From NCBI RefSeq assembly GCF_001050015.1, contig NZ_CVTB01000199.1:4323-68322 (forward strand): a stretch of DNA of 64,000 nucleotides. Reading direction: 5' to 3'. Source of the DNA: Mycolicibacterium malmesburyense (GTDB taxonomy: Bacteria > Actinomycetota > Actinomycetes > Mycobacteriales > Mycobacteriaceae). The stretch's first letter is position 1, and every line of letters begins with the position of its first letter. Below, piece after piece: positions 42,016 through 50,578 of the stretch. A program made the translations under genes and the position numbers. A model generated the notes under the pieces. It had not been told where the DNA came from. It ran no database searches and was given only the letters and a program-made list of their open reading frames with translations.

Positions 42016-43137
42016 CTAACGCCGCGGGGCGGCAAAGCCTGCCGCCACGGCGGCGGCGAGTTCGAGTAACGCTTCTCTCGTCTCCGGCTTCAGCCGCTCG
42101 AGGCTGATCTCCGCGCCCTCTTCGAGGTGCGGGTCGAACGGGACCTCGTGAACCGCCCGGCACCGCCGGCTGAAGTGGTCGACGACCTTCTTCATGTCCA
42201 CTTTCCCGGACCGCGGCCGCACCGCGTTGATCACCGCGATCGAGTTGCGCACCATGTCCTGGTGTCCGTGGGCGTCGAGCCAGTCCAAAGTGGCCGAGGC
42301 GCTGCGCGTCCCGTCGACCGAACCGGAACTGATCACCACCAGCGTGTCGGCGTTGGCCAGCACGGCGGCCATCACCGAATGCATCAGACCCGTGCCGCAG
42401 TCGGTGAGCACCAGGCTGTAGAAGCGCTCGAGGACCTCGAGGGTGCGGCTGTAGTCCTCGGAGCTGAACGCCTCCGACACGGCCGGGTCGCTCTCGGAGG
42501 CGAGCACCTCCAGCCGGCTCGGTCCCTGCGAGGTGTAGGCGCGCACATCGCTGTAGGCCTGGATGCCTTCGGCGTCACGCAGCAGGTGGCGCACCGTGGC
42601 TGGCGTTTCGAGCGGGACCTTCTGGCTCAGCGTGCCGCGGTCGGGGTTCGCGTCGACGGCGATCACGCGATCGCCGCGCAGCGAGGCCAGGGTGGCGCCC
42701 AGCGTCGCGGTGATCGTCGTCTTGCCGACCCCGCCTTTCAACGACAGCAGCGCGATGCGGTGGCAGCTGCGCAACGGCCGCTGAATCTCCGCGGTCAGCC
42801 GTTGTCGGCGTTGCGCCTTCGGCCCGTCGCCGAGGTTGATCAACGTGAACGACGCGTAATACAGCCACTTGCGCCAGCCTCCGGACGGCGCGTGCTTGGG
42901 CCGCCCGAGCAGCGCGACCGTGGACGGGTCGAGGTACGGCCGAGGGTCGGCGTCGTCGTGCGGTGGTGGCGCGACCACCGGCAAGCCGTTCGGCGGTGTC
43001 GGCGCCGTCCACTCCGGCGGCGGGTCGGCCGAGGGATCACTGAACCGGCTCTGCGCGCGGAAACCACCTGGCGCATAGGCGTTTTCGGGGATGATCGCCG
43101 CTGAAGTCACGTCCTCGCAGGAGTGATGTTCAGACAC
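42016..43137 (-). CDS. MinD/ParA-like ATPase (Rv0530-like)
   Basis: A 373-residue protein. The first 130 residues are Pro-rich and disordered-looking. The ATPase domain begins ALLSLKGGVGKTTITATLGATLA (deviant Walker A) near residue 137, with VIAVDANPDRGTLSQK (switch I) and FYSLVLTDCGTGL (switch II). This architecture is close to the EspI/Rv0530-type proteins of mycobacteria, not chromosomal ParA. The start is GTG at 43137. It lies just upstream of ccsB, but a shared role is not evident. Confidence 0.85.
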   Translation of the reverse strand: MSEHHSCEDVTSAAIIPENAYAPGGFRAQSRFSDPSADPPPEWTAPTPPNGLPVVAPPPHDDADPRPYLDPSTVALLGRPKHAPSGGWRKWLYYASFTLINLGDGPKAQRRQRLTAEIQRPLRSCHRIALLSLKGGVGKTTITATLGATLASLRGDRVIAVDANPDRGTLSQKVPLETPATVRHLLRDAEGIQAYSDVRAYTSQGPSRLEVLASESDPAVSEAFSSEDYSRTLEVLERFYSLVLTDCGTGLMHSVMAAVLANADTLVVISSGSVDGTRSASATLDWLDAHGHQDMVRNSIAVINAVRPRSGKVDMKKVVDHFSRRCRAVHEVPFDPHLEEGAEISLERLKPETREALLELAAAVAAGFAAPRR

Positions 43138-43202
43138 GCTGGCGGTCCCCCATGGCTTCGCAGGATTTCGCGCCCGATCTTAGCCACGCCCGGCGGGGCG
43201 AC

Positions 43203-44198
43203 TCAGCCGACTCCGGCGTAGGAGTGCAGACCCACGGTGACCAGGTTGATGAAGAACAGGTTGAACACCATCGCGATGAAGCCGACGACGTTGATCCATG
43301 CGGCCTTCTTGTCGCGCCACCCGGCCGTGGAGCGGGCGTGCAGGTAGGCGGCATAGACGACCCACGCGATGAACGACACCGTCTCCTTGGGGTCCCAGCC
43401 CCAGTACCGGCCCCATGCCTCCTCGGCCCAGATCGCCCCGAAGATGACGCCGAACCCGAACACCGGGAACGCGAAGATCGTGGTGCGGTAGGCGATTCGG
43501 TCCAAAATCTGCGGATCGGGCAGCCGGTCCAGGGTGCGGGCGAGCAGGCCGTCGGCTTGGCCCCGTCGCTGCGGGTCGCCGAACCGCGACATCTTCAGCA
43601 GGAACAGGATGCTGGCCACGCCGGCGACCAAAAACACCCCCGAGCCGAGGCTGACCACCGAGACGTGAATCGGCAGCCAGTAGGACTGCAGGGCGGGCAT
43701 CACGGGCGCGGCGTTGGTGTAGAGCCAGCGACCGGAGACCGTCAGCAGGATCAGCACCGGAACGAGCACGAACACCCACAGCGCGCGGTACTGGCGACGG
43801 CGCAACACCACCGCCGCAGCGACCAGTCCGCAGAAACAGGTCAGGTTGATGAACTCGTACATGTTGCCCCACGGCGCCCGTGAGGTGGCGGCACCGCGCA
43901 GCACGATGCAGGCCAGCAGCAGGCCGATGCCCAGATACGTCAGCGCGAGACCGGCGCCGCCGATCCGCTCGTCGATCGGACGCCTCGCCTTATCGGAAAC
44001 GACACCGGGGGTCGCGCTGTCGGCGCGCACCCCGCCCGCGGCCGCTCCGACCAACTCGCGCGCCTCGGCCTTACGGCTGCGGCTGTAGGCCAACTCGATC
44101 GCGAGCAGCAGCAGCGCGCCCACCAGCACCAGGACCGACGACGTGAACGCCCAGTCGGAGTACCGGGCCAAGCCGATATCGATCTGCTCGGGATTCAT
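43203..44198 (-). CDS. ccsB: c-type cytochrome biogenesis protein CcsB (CcsA in M. tuberculosis naming)
   Basis: A 331-residue polytopic protein of the haem-handling HHP family. The tryptophan-rich WWD-like motif is WAEEAWGRYWGWDPKETVSFIAWVVYAAYLHARSTAGW near residue 255. It delivers and ligates haem to apocytochrome c with ResB. It is the last gene of the hemL-PGM-resA-ccdA-resB-ccsB operon. The start is ATG at 44198, directly after a tandem 35-bp repeat that carries two overlapping mini-ORFs. Confidence 0.94.
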   Translation of the reverse strand: MNPEQIDIGLARYSDWAFTSSVLVLVGALLLLAIELAYSRSRKAEARELVGAAAGGVRADSATPGVVSDKARRPIDERIGGAGLALTYLGIGLLLACIVLRGAATSRAPWGNMYEFINLTCFCGLVAAAVVLRRRQYRALWVFVLVPVLILLTVSGRWLYTNAAPVMPALQSYWLPIHVSVVSLGSGVFLVAGVASILFLLKMSRFGDPQRRGQADGLLARTLDRLPDPQILDRIAYRTTIFAFPVFGFGVIFGAIWAEEAWGRYWGWDPKETVSFIAWVVYAAYLHARSTAGWRDKKAAWINVVGFIAMVFNLFFINLVTVGLHSYAGVG

Positions 44199-44263
44199 GC
44201 GCGATCCGCCTTCGCTTCTCGCTCGCCGTTCATGCGCGATCCGCCTTCGCTTCTCGCTCGCCG
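44194..44263. repeat. Tandem 35-bp MIRU-like repeat between resB and ccsB
   Basis: Two identical 35-base units occupy 44194-44228 and 44229-44263. On the minus strand each unit encodes a 12-codon ORF, MNGEREAKADRA, with ATGA overlaps: 44230-44268, 44195-44233, then ccsB at 44198. The layout resembles mycobacterial interspersed repetitive units (MIRUs), known from senX3-regX3, where repeat units encode small ORFs overlapping at ATGA. Confidence 0.85.
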
Positions 44264-44264
44264 T

Positions 44265-45830
44265 TCATCTGACCTTCTCTCCTGCACGATTCGCCGACTC
44301 CGCGTCCGGAAGGAGGCGCTGCGTCAGCCGCTCGAACTCGTCGCCCCACCCGGAGTTGTCGGTGCGCGCCAGCCCGCCGAGCTCGACGGTTACGGTACCC
44401 GGACCTGCGGGGTTGATCCGAATCCAGACGCGGCGGCGACGGATGACGAGCGACACCAGCAGCCCCGCCATCATGGTCATCGCGAACACCAGCACCCAGA
44501 CCTGCGCCGGGTCGTGGGAGACCTGGACGTTGATGAACGGCACCGCGCCGTCGAACCGCACCACGGTCCCGTCGTCGAGCCGCGTCGACTCACCCACACC
44601 GAGGTTGACCCGCGCTTTCTTGGTGAGCCTGCCCTGCTCGATCAGGCGCGGATCGAGGTTGAACAGCGACTGCGGCCGCCCGGTGTCCAGGCCGGCGTCA
44701 CCGCGGTAGACGTCGATCGCGACCGCGGGGTCGTTGAGCGCCGGGAAGCTCGACGACAGCAGCGTTCCGTGCAGCTGTTCGGTCGGCGCGAACAGCCCCT
44801 GGATCGCGAGTTGGTTCTTGCGGCGGTCGTCGGGGTCCGGGTAGGTGCCCGCGGGCGGGTCGAACCGCATGGCGCCCGACGACAGGAACGTGATCTGGTC
44901 CTCGGGGCGCCACTGCAACGTCTGCGTGCGCGTCTGCCCGTCGGGAAAGGTCACGGTGAAGGTCGGGGCGTAGCCGTGGCCCTGCAGATACACGCGGTCT
45001 CCGCCGACCCGCAGCGGATGGTTGACCTTCAGGTGGTACGGCCGCCAGGTGCCCGACTCCAGGTCGTCGCCGGCCTGGTACTCGATGTCGGCGGCGAACG
45101 ACGTCGCCTGACCGGTCGGCAGGTAGTCGGCCTGGAAATCGTTGACCCGCAGGCAGATCGGATACAGCGAGGTGCCGTCGACGGTGTTGCCCGCGCGGAA
45201 CGAGTCGAACGCGGCGGGCGAGGCCGAACAGAATCCCGGACCGCCGTCGGCGATGACGATGACGTTGCCCTCGTAACCGAACAGCTTGCCCGCCGCGACC
45301 GCGACGAGCAGGCCCAGCAGCGAGAAGTGGAAGACGATGTTGCCGAACTCGCGCAGATAGCCCTTCTCCGCCGAGATTTCGATCGTTCCGTCGTCGTTGC
45401 GGGTGGTCTTGCGCCAGCCCCGCAGCCGCTCGTCGACCGTCGCCGCGAGATCGTCGGCGTCGGCGGACACCTCGGCGCGGTGGTGTTTGGGCAGCCTGCC
45501 GAGGTTGCGCGGCGCGGGCACGGGATCGGCCCGCATGCTGCGGAAGTGCTCGAGCAGGCGTGGGGTCAGGCAGCCCACCAGCGAGATGAACAGCAGCACG
45601 TAGATCGCGGTGAACCAGAAGCTGGAGAAGACGTCGAACGCCTGCAGCCGGTCGAGCCAGGGCCCGATGGTCGGGTGCTCGGCGATGTACTGGTCGACCT
45701 TGGACTCGTTGAGGCTGCGTTGTGGCAGCAGGGCGCCGGGGATCGCCGCCAGCGCGAGCAGGAACAGCAGCACCAGCGCCGTACCCATCGACGTCAGGGT
45801 CCGCCAGGTGTTCCGGATCAGCGCGGTCAT
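44265..45830 (-). CDS. resB: Cytochrome c biogenesis protein ResB
   Basis: A 521-residue ResB-family protein with N-terminal membrane segments (about 14-34, 75-95 and 165-185), a large extracytoplasmic domain, and one C-terminal segment. The conserved starts are LTSMGTALVLLFLLALAAIPGALLPQ and FVGYEG-type LFGYEGNVIVI. It binds haem with CcsB in System II cytochrome c maturation. The ATG at 45830 overlaps the ccdA stop. The real start excludes the longer upstream frame. Confidence 0.93.
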   Translation of the reverse strand: MTALIRNTWRTLTSMGTALVLLFLLALAAIPGALLPQRSLNESKVDQYIAEHPTIGPWLDRLQAFDVFSSFWFTAIYVLLFISLVGCLTPRLLEHFRSMRADPVPAPRNLGRLPKHHRAEVSADADDLAATVDERLRGWRKTTRNDDGTIEISAEKGYLREFGNIVFHFSLLGLLVAVAAGKLFGYEGNVIVIADGGPGFCSASPAAFDSFRAGNTVDGTSLYPICLRVNDFQADYLPTGQATSFAADIEYQAGDDLESGTWRPYHLKVNHPLRVGGDRVYLQGHGYAPTFTVTFPDGQTRTQTLQWRPEDQITFLSSGAMRFDPPAGTYPDPDDRRKNQLAIQGLFAPTEQLHGTLLSSSFPALNDPAVAIDVYRGDAGLDTGRPQSLFNLDPRLIEQGRLTKKARVNLGVGESTRLDDGTVVRFDGAVPFINVQVSHDPAQVWVLVFAMTMMAGLLVSLVIRRRRVWIRINPAGPGTVTVELGGLARTDNSGWGDEFERLTQRLLPDAESANRAGEKVR

Positions 45831-46678
45831 ATCGGTAGCGTCACGTCGCTGACGAAGGCGTCGCGCACCCAGGACACGAAGTCGCTCCAGATCCCCGTGA
45901 CCAGTGCGACGCCGACGATGATCAACAGCACACCGCCGAAGATCTGGATCGCCCGCGTGTGCCTGCGCAGCCATGCCAGACCCTGCACTGCGCGCGCCGA
46001 CCCGAACGCCAACAGCACGAACGGGATTCCCAAGCCGAGGCAGTAGGCGATGACGAGCGCGACACCGCGGGCGACGTTGGCGCCGTCGGTGGCCGAGGCG
46101 ACGGCGATCACGCCGGTCAGGGTGGGCCCGAGGCACGGCGTCCAGCCCAGCGCGAAGACCGCGCCGAGCAACGGGGCGCCGCCCAACGTCGAGATCTGTC
46201 GCGGGGTGAACCGTGCCTCTCGCTGCAGCGCGGGGACGAACCCGACGAACGCCAACCCCATCACGATCGTCACGACTCCGCCGATGCGTTGCAGCAGAAG
46301 CTGATTGGTGATCAACGAGGTCGTCATGCCGAGCACCGCGACGGTGCCGAGCACGAAGACGACGGTGAACCCCGCGACGAACAACGAGGCCGCGCCGGCG
46401 ACTCGAAGCCGGGTGGTTCTCGCCGAGACCGACGTTTTGGCGGATTCTTCCCGCGTTTCTCCGCCAGAACGTCGGTCTCGGCGAACCAATTCAGGAGGGT
46501 CCCCCGCGTCGGCGCGGTCCTCGACGCCGACGACCGCGGCGAGATACGACAGATAGCCGGGCACCAGCGGCACCACGCACGGCGACGCGAACGACACCAG
46601 CCCGGCGAGCGCGCTGACCAGGAGGGCCAGCAGGACCGGACCGCCGGAGATCAACTGGTCCACCTGGTCGAGGCTCAT
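45827..46678 (-). CDS. ccdA: Thiol-disulfide interchange protein CcdA
   Basis: A 283-residue DsbD/CcdA-type membrane protein with six segments. CcdA features: FASPCVVPLVPGYLSYLAAVVG (first Cys) and FALGWTPCLGPTLTGVI (second Cys), the Cys pair that carries electrons to ResA. An unusual hydrophilic insertion between the first and second segment (about residues 65-90) comes from an in-frame palindrome at 46421-46483. The M. tuberculosis protein is about 24 residues shorter by memory. Confidence 0.92.
   Translation of the reverse strand: MSLDQVDQLISGGPVLLALLVSALAGLVSFASPCVVPLVPGYLSYLAAVVGVEDRADAGDPPELVRRDRRSGGETREESAKTSVSARTTRLRVAGAASLFVAGFTVVFVLGTVAVLGMTTSLITNQLLLQRIGGVVTIVMGLAFVGFVPALQREARFTPRQISTLGGAPLLGAVFALGWTPCLGPTLTGVIAVASATDGANVARGVALVIAYCLGLGIPFVLLAFGSARAVQGLAWLRRHTRAIQIFGGVLLIIVGVALVTGIWSDFVSWVRDAFVSDVTLPI
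46421..46483. repeat. Long palindrome in frame inside ccdA
   Basis: Two 24-base arms (46421-46444 and 46460-46483) pair at 23 of 24 positions with one G-T wobble, around a 15-base loop. The architecture matches the gene-end hairpins of this window, but the element lies in coding sequence and adds a charged loop to CcdA. Confidence 0.75.
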
Positions 46679-47322
46679 GCGCCGGCCTTCTCCTGCGGCG
46701 ACTCATCCTGTTCGCGCGCAAGGCGTTCCACCACCGGTCGGAGGTCCTCGGCGAGCAGTTCGCGCAGGAACACCGCGGCGACGCGGTGCTGGCGATCCAG
46801 GACGACGGTGGACGGGATCACCGTCGTCGGATACCGGCCCCCGAACGCGATCATCGTCCGCATCGGCGGGTCGTAGATCGAGGGGAAGGTGATCTTGCGG
46901 TCGACGATGAAATCCCGCGCGGCGTCGCGGTTGTTGTCCCGGACATCGATGCCGAGGAACTGCACACCGAGGTCCTTGGTGGCGTCGTAAACCTCTTGCA
47001 GCTGGGTGATCTCGGTTCGGCAGGGCCCACACCACTGGCCCCACACGTTGAGCACGACCACCTCGCCCGCGAAGTCGTCGAGGGAGATGGTCTTGTCCGG
47101 GTCCATCAGGTCGGGGCCGCGCAGCGGGCCCGGGCGGCCTCTATCCTGCGGCGGGTCGTAGAAGATGTCGGTCTGGCCGCCGGGTGCGACGAATTCGAAG
47201 GTGCCGCCCTGCGCGACGGCGTCATCGCCGGTGGAGCAACCGGCCAGCACGACACATCCCGCGCAGGCTGCGATGAGCGCTCGCGTGAAGAGCCGACGGC
47301 CGAGCCCCACCCACGGTCTCAC
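46675..47322 (-). CDS. ResA/TlpA-like thioredoxin lipoprotein
   Basis: A 215-residue membrane-anchored thiol reductase. The N-terminal signal with a lipobox-like VVLAGC is near residue 27, suggesting a lipoprotein. The thioredoxin-fold active site NVWGQWCGPCRTE is near residue 93, and cis-Pro PTTVIPSTVVLD follows. It reduces apocytochrome c Cys residues before haem attachment. The GTG at 47322 overlaps the phosphoglycerate-mutase-like stop, and its stop overlaps ccdA. Confidence 0.92.
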   Translation of the reverse strand: MRPWVGLGRRLFTRALIAACAGCVVLAGCSTGDDAVAQGGTFEFVAPGGQTDIFYDPPQDRGRPGPLRGPDLMDPDKTISLDDFAGEVVVLNVWGQWCGPCRTEITQLQEVYDATKDLGVQFLGIDVRDNNRDAARDFIVDRKITFPSIYDPPMRTMIAFGGRYPTTVIPSTVVLDRQHRVAAVFLRELLAEDLRPVVERLAREQDESPQEKAGA

Positions 47323-47954
47323 TGCCCGGCCAACTCCGCGTAACCCCAGCCGACGTAGGTGTCCCCGTGGAAGTGGAACGACGTCACCGACGCCAGGTTG
47401 CACAACCGCCGGGTCGGGAAATGGTGCAGCGGTTGACCGGTCATCGCCCGGCGCAGCGTTTCGACGGGCAGCTGATGACTGACACACACCGCCTCGTGGC
47501 CTGCGGCCTTGGCCCTGGCCCGGTGTACGGCGGCGGTCATCCGGTCGGCGATCTCGTGGTACGGCTCTCCCCACGACGGTGTGCGCGGGTTGCGCAGATG
47601 CCACCAGTTGCGGGGATCGCGCAGCGCACCGTCTCCCGGCGAAACCCGTTGGCCCTGGAAGATGTTGAGCGATTCGATGAGTTCGTCGTCGGTGTCGACC
47701 GACAGGCCCAGCGCCGCCGCGATCGGGGCCGCGGTCTCCTGTGCGCGCTCCAGCGGCGAGGCCGCCACGTAGACGATGTCGCGCAGCGCCAGCCAGTCCG
47801 CCACGGCCTGAGCCTGCGCCCTGCCCCGCTCGGAGAGGTGGTAGTCGGGCAGGCGGCCGTAGAGGATCTTGTCCGGGTTGTGCACCTCACCGTGGCGCAT
47901 GACGTGCACAACTGTCTTCGCGGCCTCGGCGGACTCGGGCGGCTTGTCGGTCAT
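47319..47954 (-). CDS. Histidine phosphatase (phosphoglycerate mutase-like)
   Basis: A 211-residue PGM-superfamily enzyme. The phospho-histidine motif [19 protein letters not shown] is near residue 17, and [14 protein letters not shown] the second-His motif. It corresponds to M. tuberculosis Rv0525. The ATG at 47954 overlaps the hemL stop by four bases. Substrate unknown. It sits between haem synthesis and cytochrome maturation genes, but a role there is inferred. Confidence 0.9.
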   Translation of the reverse strand: MTDKPPESAEAAKTVVHVMRHGEVHNPDKILYGRLPDYHLSERGRAQAQAVADWLALRDIVYVAASPLERAQETAAPIAAALGLSVDTDDELIESLNIFQGQRVSPGDGALRDPRNWWHLRNPRTPSWGEPYHEIADRMTAAVHRARAKAAGHEAVCVSHQLPVETLRRAMTGQPLHHFPTRRLCNLASVTSFHFHGDTYVGWGYAELAGQ

Positions 47955-49267
47955 GCCGGTTTGACCGCCTCGGCCGCGGCACGGGCCGCACCCGGCAGCG
48001 CGGCGGCGATGCGGTCGAACGCTTCGTCGTCCAAAGCCGTTGACACGAACCAGGTCTCGAACGCGCTCGGCGGCGGGTAGACGCCGGCGTCGAGCAGCGC
48101 ATGGAAGAAGGCCGGAAACCGCCACGTCTCCGAGGCGCGCGCCGACGCGAAGTCGGTGACGGGCTCGTCGGTGAAGAACACGCTGAACATGTTCCCCGCC
48201 CGCGAAACCGTGTGCGTCACACCGGCTTCGGTCAACGCCCGGCCGATCAGTCCGGTGAGGCGGTCGGCGTTGGCGTCGAGCTTGGCGTACGCCGCGTCGT
48301 CGGCAGCCCGCAGTGTCGCCAGCCCGGCCGCCATCGCGACCGGATTTCCGGACAACGTACCGGCCTGATACACCGGCCCCAGCGGGGCCAGCCGGTCCAT
48401 CACCTCGGCGCGTCCGCCGAACGCCGCCGCGGGCAGCCCGCCGCTCATCACCTTGCCGAAGGTGAAGAGGTCGGCATCGACGGGATCGATTCCGTACCAA
48501 CCGGATCGGCTGACGCGGAACCCGGTCATCACCTCGTCGACGATCAGCAGCGCACCGTGGTCGGCCGTGATGCGCCGAAGCGCTGCGTTGAAGCCGGGCA
48601 GCGGCGGAACGGTGCCCATGTTGCCGGGGCCGGCTTCGGTGATCACGCAGGCGATCTCGTCGCCGAACCGGGCGAAGACCTCCTCGACCGCGGCCACGTT
48701 GTTGTAGGGCAGCACGATCGTGTCGGCGGCCGCGGCGCCCGTCACACCCGGTGACGACGGCAGCCCGAGCGTCGCGACGCCGGAACCCGCGTCGGCAAGC
48801 AATGCGTCGCTGTGGCCGTGATAGCAGCCGGAGAACTTCACGATCTTCCCCCGGCCCGTGTAGCCGCGGGCCAGCCGGATCGCGCTCATCGTCGACTCGG
48901 TGCCGGAGTTCACCAGGCGCAGTCGCTCGACCGGTGCGACCCGGCCGATGATCTCGCCGGCCAGTTCCGCCTCCGACGGGGTGGGTGCGCCGAACGAGAG
49001 TCCGTCGGTGACCGCCCGCTGCACCGCGGCCACCACGTCGGGATGGGCGTGACCCAAGATCATCGGCCCCCACGAGCAGACCAGGTCGACGTAGCGGTTG
49101 CCGTCGGCGTCGGTCAGCCAGTAGCCGTTGGCCGACGTGATGAACCGCGGGGTGCCGCCGACCGAGGTGAACGCCCGCACGGGGGAGTTCACCCCGCCCG
49201 GGATGACGGCCGACGCCTCGGCGAACAACCGCGCCGACACCTCGGTGGTGATCTGGTCAGCACGCAT
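47951..49267 (-). CDS. hemL: Glutamate-1-semialdehyde 2,1-aminomutase HemL
   Basis: A 438-residue class III PLP enzyme of the C5 haem pathway. Landmarks are [50 protein letters not shown], and the PLP-Lys motif [20 protein letters not shown]. It makes 5-aminolevulinate from glutamate semialdehyde, the product of HemA. Start ATG at 49267 (MRADQITTE) was chosen over an upstream frame extension. It heads the six-gene operon through ccsB. Confidence 0.96.
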   Translation of the reverse strand: MRADQITTEVSARLFAEASAVIPGGVNSPVRAFTSVGGTPRFITSANGYWLTDADGNRYVDLVCSWGPMILGHAHPDVVAAVQRAVTDGLSFGAPTPSEAELAGEIIGRVAPVERLRLVNSGTESTMSAIRLARGYTGRGKIVKFSGCYHGHSDALLADAGSGVATLGLPSSPGVTGAAAADTIVLPYNNVAAVEEVFARFGDEIACVITEAGPGNMGTVPPLPGFNAALRRITADHGALLIVDEVMTGFRVSRSGWYGIDPVDADLFTFGKVMSGGLPAAAFGGRAEVMDRLAPLGPVYQAGTLSGNPVAMAAGLATLRAADDAAYAKLDANADRLTGLIGRALTEAGVTHTVSRAGNMFSVFFTDEPVTDFASARASETWRFPAFFHALLDAGVYPPPSAFETWFVSTALDDEAFDRIAAALPGAARAAAEAVKPA

Positions 49268-49301
49268 GGCCACCAGTGTCCCAGCCCGGCCCAAACCGTC
49301 A

Positions 49302-49316
49302 ACTACAGGGTGTAGT
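49302..49316. promoter_or_regulatory. Palindrome upstream of hemL
   Basis: ACTACA-GGG-TGTAGT is a perfect dyad 35 bp before the hemL start, flanked by direct GTCAAC repeats. It resembles repressor operators of the TACA-N-TGTA type (for example BlaI-like), but the binder is unknown. Confidence 0.45.
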
Positions 49317-49318
49317 GG

Positions 49319-49699
49319 TCAACTCCTCGGCGTCAGGACGAAGACCGGGTGGTCGGCCTCGCGCGGCAATTTGCGGAAGTAGCCCTCGACAGAGCGGCCC
49401 GCCTTCTGCCGGTAGGCGGTGATGATCGGCCGGCGGTCCTGTTCGGGGATCTCGCGCCCGACGTAAGCCGTCGACCCCAGGACGACGTTGGGGTCGGCCC
49501 GCAGATTCTTCACCCACTCGGACTCGCCGCGGGTGGAGACCAGATACCGGGTGCCCGCGACATCCACCGGGATCACGGGGATTCGCTGAGCCCGCTTGCT
49601 GTGGCGGGTGGTGGCGGTCAGCGGCTCACCCATCCCAACCGTCATAGCGATCGGGTTGAAGTTCCTCGCCGTGAACCACGGGGGCTTGAGGTACGCCAC
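49319..49699 (-). CDS. Nitroreductase/deazaflavin (F420)-dependent reductase family protein
   Basis: A 126-residue DDN-like protein with VIPVDVAGTRYLVSTRGESEWVKNLRADPNVVL. The F420-binding core is short, and the N-terminal region is abbreviated. The GTG at 49699 is the start. It is divergent from another family member, with 23 bp between them. It lies directly upstream of hemL in the same direction. Confidence 0.83.
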   Translation of the reverse strand: MAYLKPPWFTARNFNPIAMTVGMGEPLTATTRHSKRAQRIPVIPVDVAGTRYLVSTRGESEWVKNLRADPNVVLGSTAYVGREIPEQDRRPIITAYRQKAGRSVEGYFRKLPREADHPVFVLTPRS

Positions 49700-49722
49700 G
49701 GCAACTGAGTTTGATATCCGGT

Positions 49723-50103
49723 ATGCAGCTACCGCAATGGCTCGCGCGGTTCAACCGCCGCGTCACCAATCCGATCCAGCGACTGACGGCGGGCTGGGCG
49801 CCCGGCATGGGCATCCTCGAGCATTTCGGCAGGAAGTCGGGTAAGCGCTACCGGACCCCGCTGACGGTCTTCCCGACCCGCGAAGGGGTGGCCGTCCTGC
49901 TCACCTACGGCCCGGACCGCGATTGGCTCAAGAACATCACCGCGGCGGGCGGCGGGCGGATCACCCGATGGGGCCGGACCTTCGACGTCCGCGATCCACG
50001 CGTGGTCGCGAAGGGCGAGGCGGCGCCGCGGATCACGGGTTGGATGCGCCCGCTCTACGCGGTGATGCCCGTCGAGTACGCCGTCCTGCTGACGCGCGTC
50101 TGA
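49723..50103 (+). CDS. Nitroreductase/deazaflavin (F420)-dependent reductase family protein
   Basis: A 126-residue DDN-like protein. Key parts are GILEHFGRKSGKRYRTPLTVF and LTYGPDRDWLKNITAAGGGRIT. The ATG at 49723 was preferred to an upstream TTG at 49711. It is divergent from 49319-49699, so the two probably share a bidirectional promoter. Substrate unknown. Confidence 0.83.
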   Translation: MQLPQWLARFNRRVTNPIQRLTAGWAPGMGILEHFGRKSGKRYRTPLTVFPTREGVAVLLTYGPDRDWLKNITAAGGGRITRWGRTFDVRDPRVVAKGEAAPRITGWMRPLYAVMPVEYAVLLTRV

Positions 50104-50254
50104 CGCACTGCCCAAGCCGCGCTGTGGCGTCCTCGAAACCCGGCCGCCGGGACCGAATTCGGGCGCGCGGGCGCGTTTAGCTGCGGGACTGGCTTTTGTT
50201 TTTTTCTCGGGTATGGTCGCGCATTGGAAGCGGGTGCTAGCGAAAGGAACCAAA

Positions 50255-50377
50255 ATGGCTAGTAAGTCGCAGAGTCGCGAACGAAAAAAGCCGACGATGA
50301 CGTTGAAGGAACGTCGCACCGCCAAGCGCGAGAAAGCGTCGGAGGAATTCCTCCCGCGTCGTAAACGCGCTGGCTGA
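50255..50377 (+). CDS. Small basic protein, 40 residues
   Basis: The ATG at 50255 is preceded by GAAAGGA. The product MASKSQSRERKKPTMTLKERRTAKREKASEEFLPRRKRAG is rich in Lys, Arg, Ser and Glu, like ribosome-associated or nucleic-acid-binding small proteins. The upstream T-rich run (around 50195-50205) and TATGGT (about 50213) could be a promoter. No family recognised. A terminator-like hairpin follows. Confidence 0.65.
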   Translation: MASKSQSRERKKPTMTLKERRTAKREKASEEFLPRRKRAG

Positions 50378-50397
50378 TCGGCGATAGACGACTTGTA

Positions 50398-50435
50398 CGC
50401 GACAGTTCGCCGGTTATTGCCGGCGAACTGTTGCG
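50398..50435. terminator. Terminator-like hairpin
   Basis: Perfect 12-base arms (50402-50413 and 50420-50431) enclose a 6-base loop, extendable by four further pairs at the base with one G-T wobble. It follows the small basic gene by about 20 bases. There is no T-tract. Confidence 0.6.
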
Positions 50436-50548
50436 TGGCCGTTTAGGCTAGTAAATGGCTTTTCTGTCCCACAAAACCGCCATTCGCATATCTCGCATCG
50501 CAGAAAAGCGATACGCAATTCTTGTGCATTTCTTGGAGGGCCAGTTTT

Positions 50549-50578
50549 ATGTGTGAGGGACGGTGGATGTCGGCATGA
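50549..50578 (+). CDS. Leader-peptide-like mini-ORF (MCEGRWMSA)
   Basis: A 9-codon frame starts at ATG 50549 after a good GGAGGG site at 50535-50540. Its TGA stop overlaps the ATG of the next gene at 50575 (ATGA). This is the layout of translational coupling or a uORF. The conservation and function are not known. Confidence 0.45.
   Translation: MCEGRWMSA

Noticed and set aside
47319..49073. A long frame extending the phosphoglycerate-mutase-like gene back over hemL
   Set aside because: The extension is an out-of-frame reading of hemL. The true start is ATG 47954 on the hemL stop.
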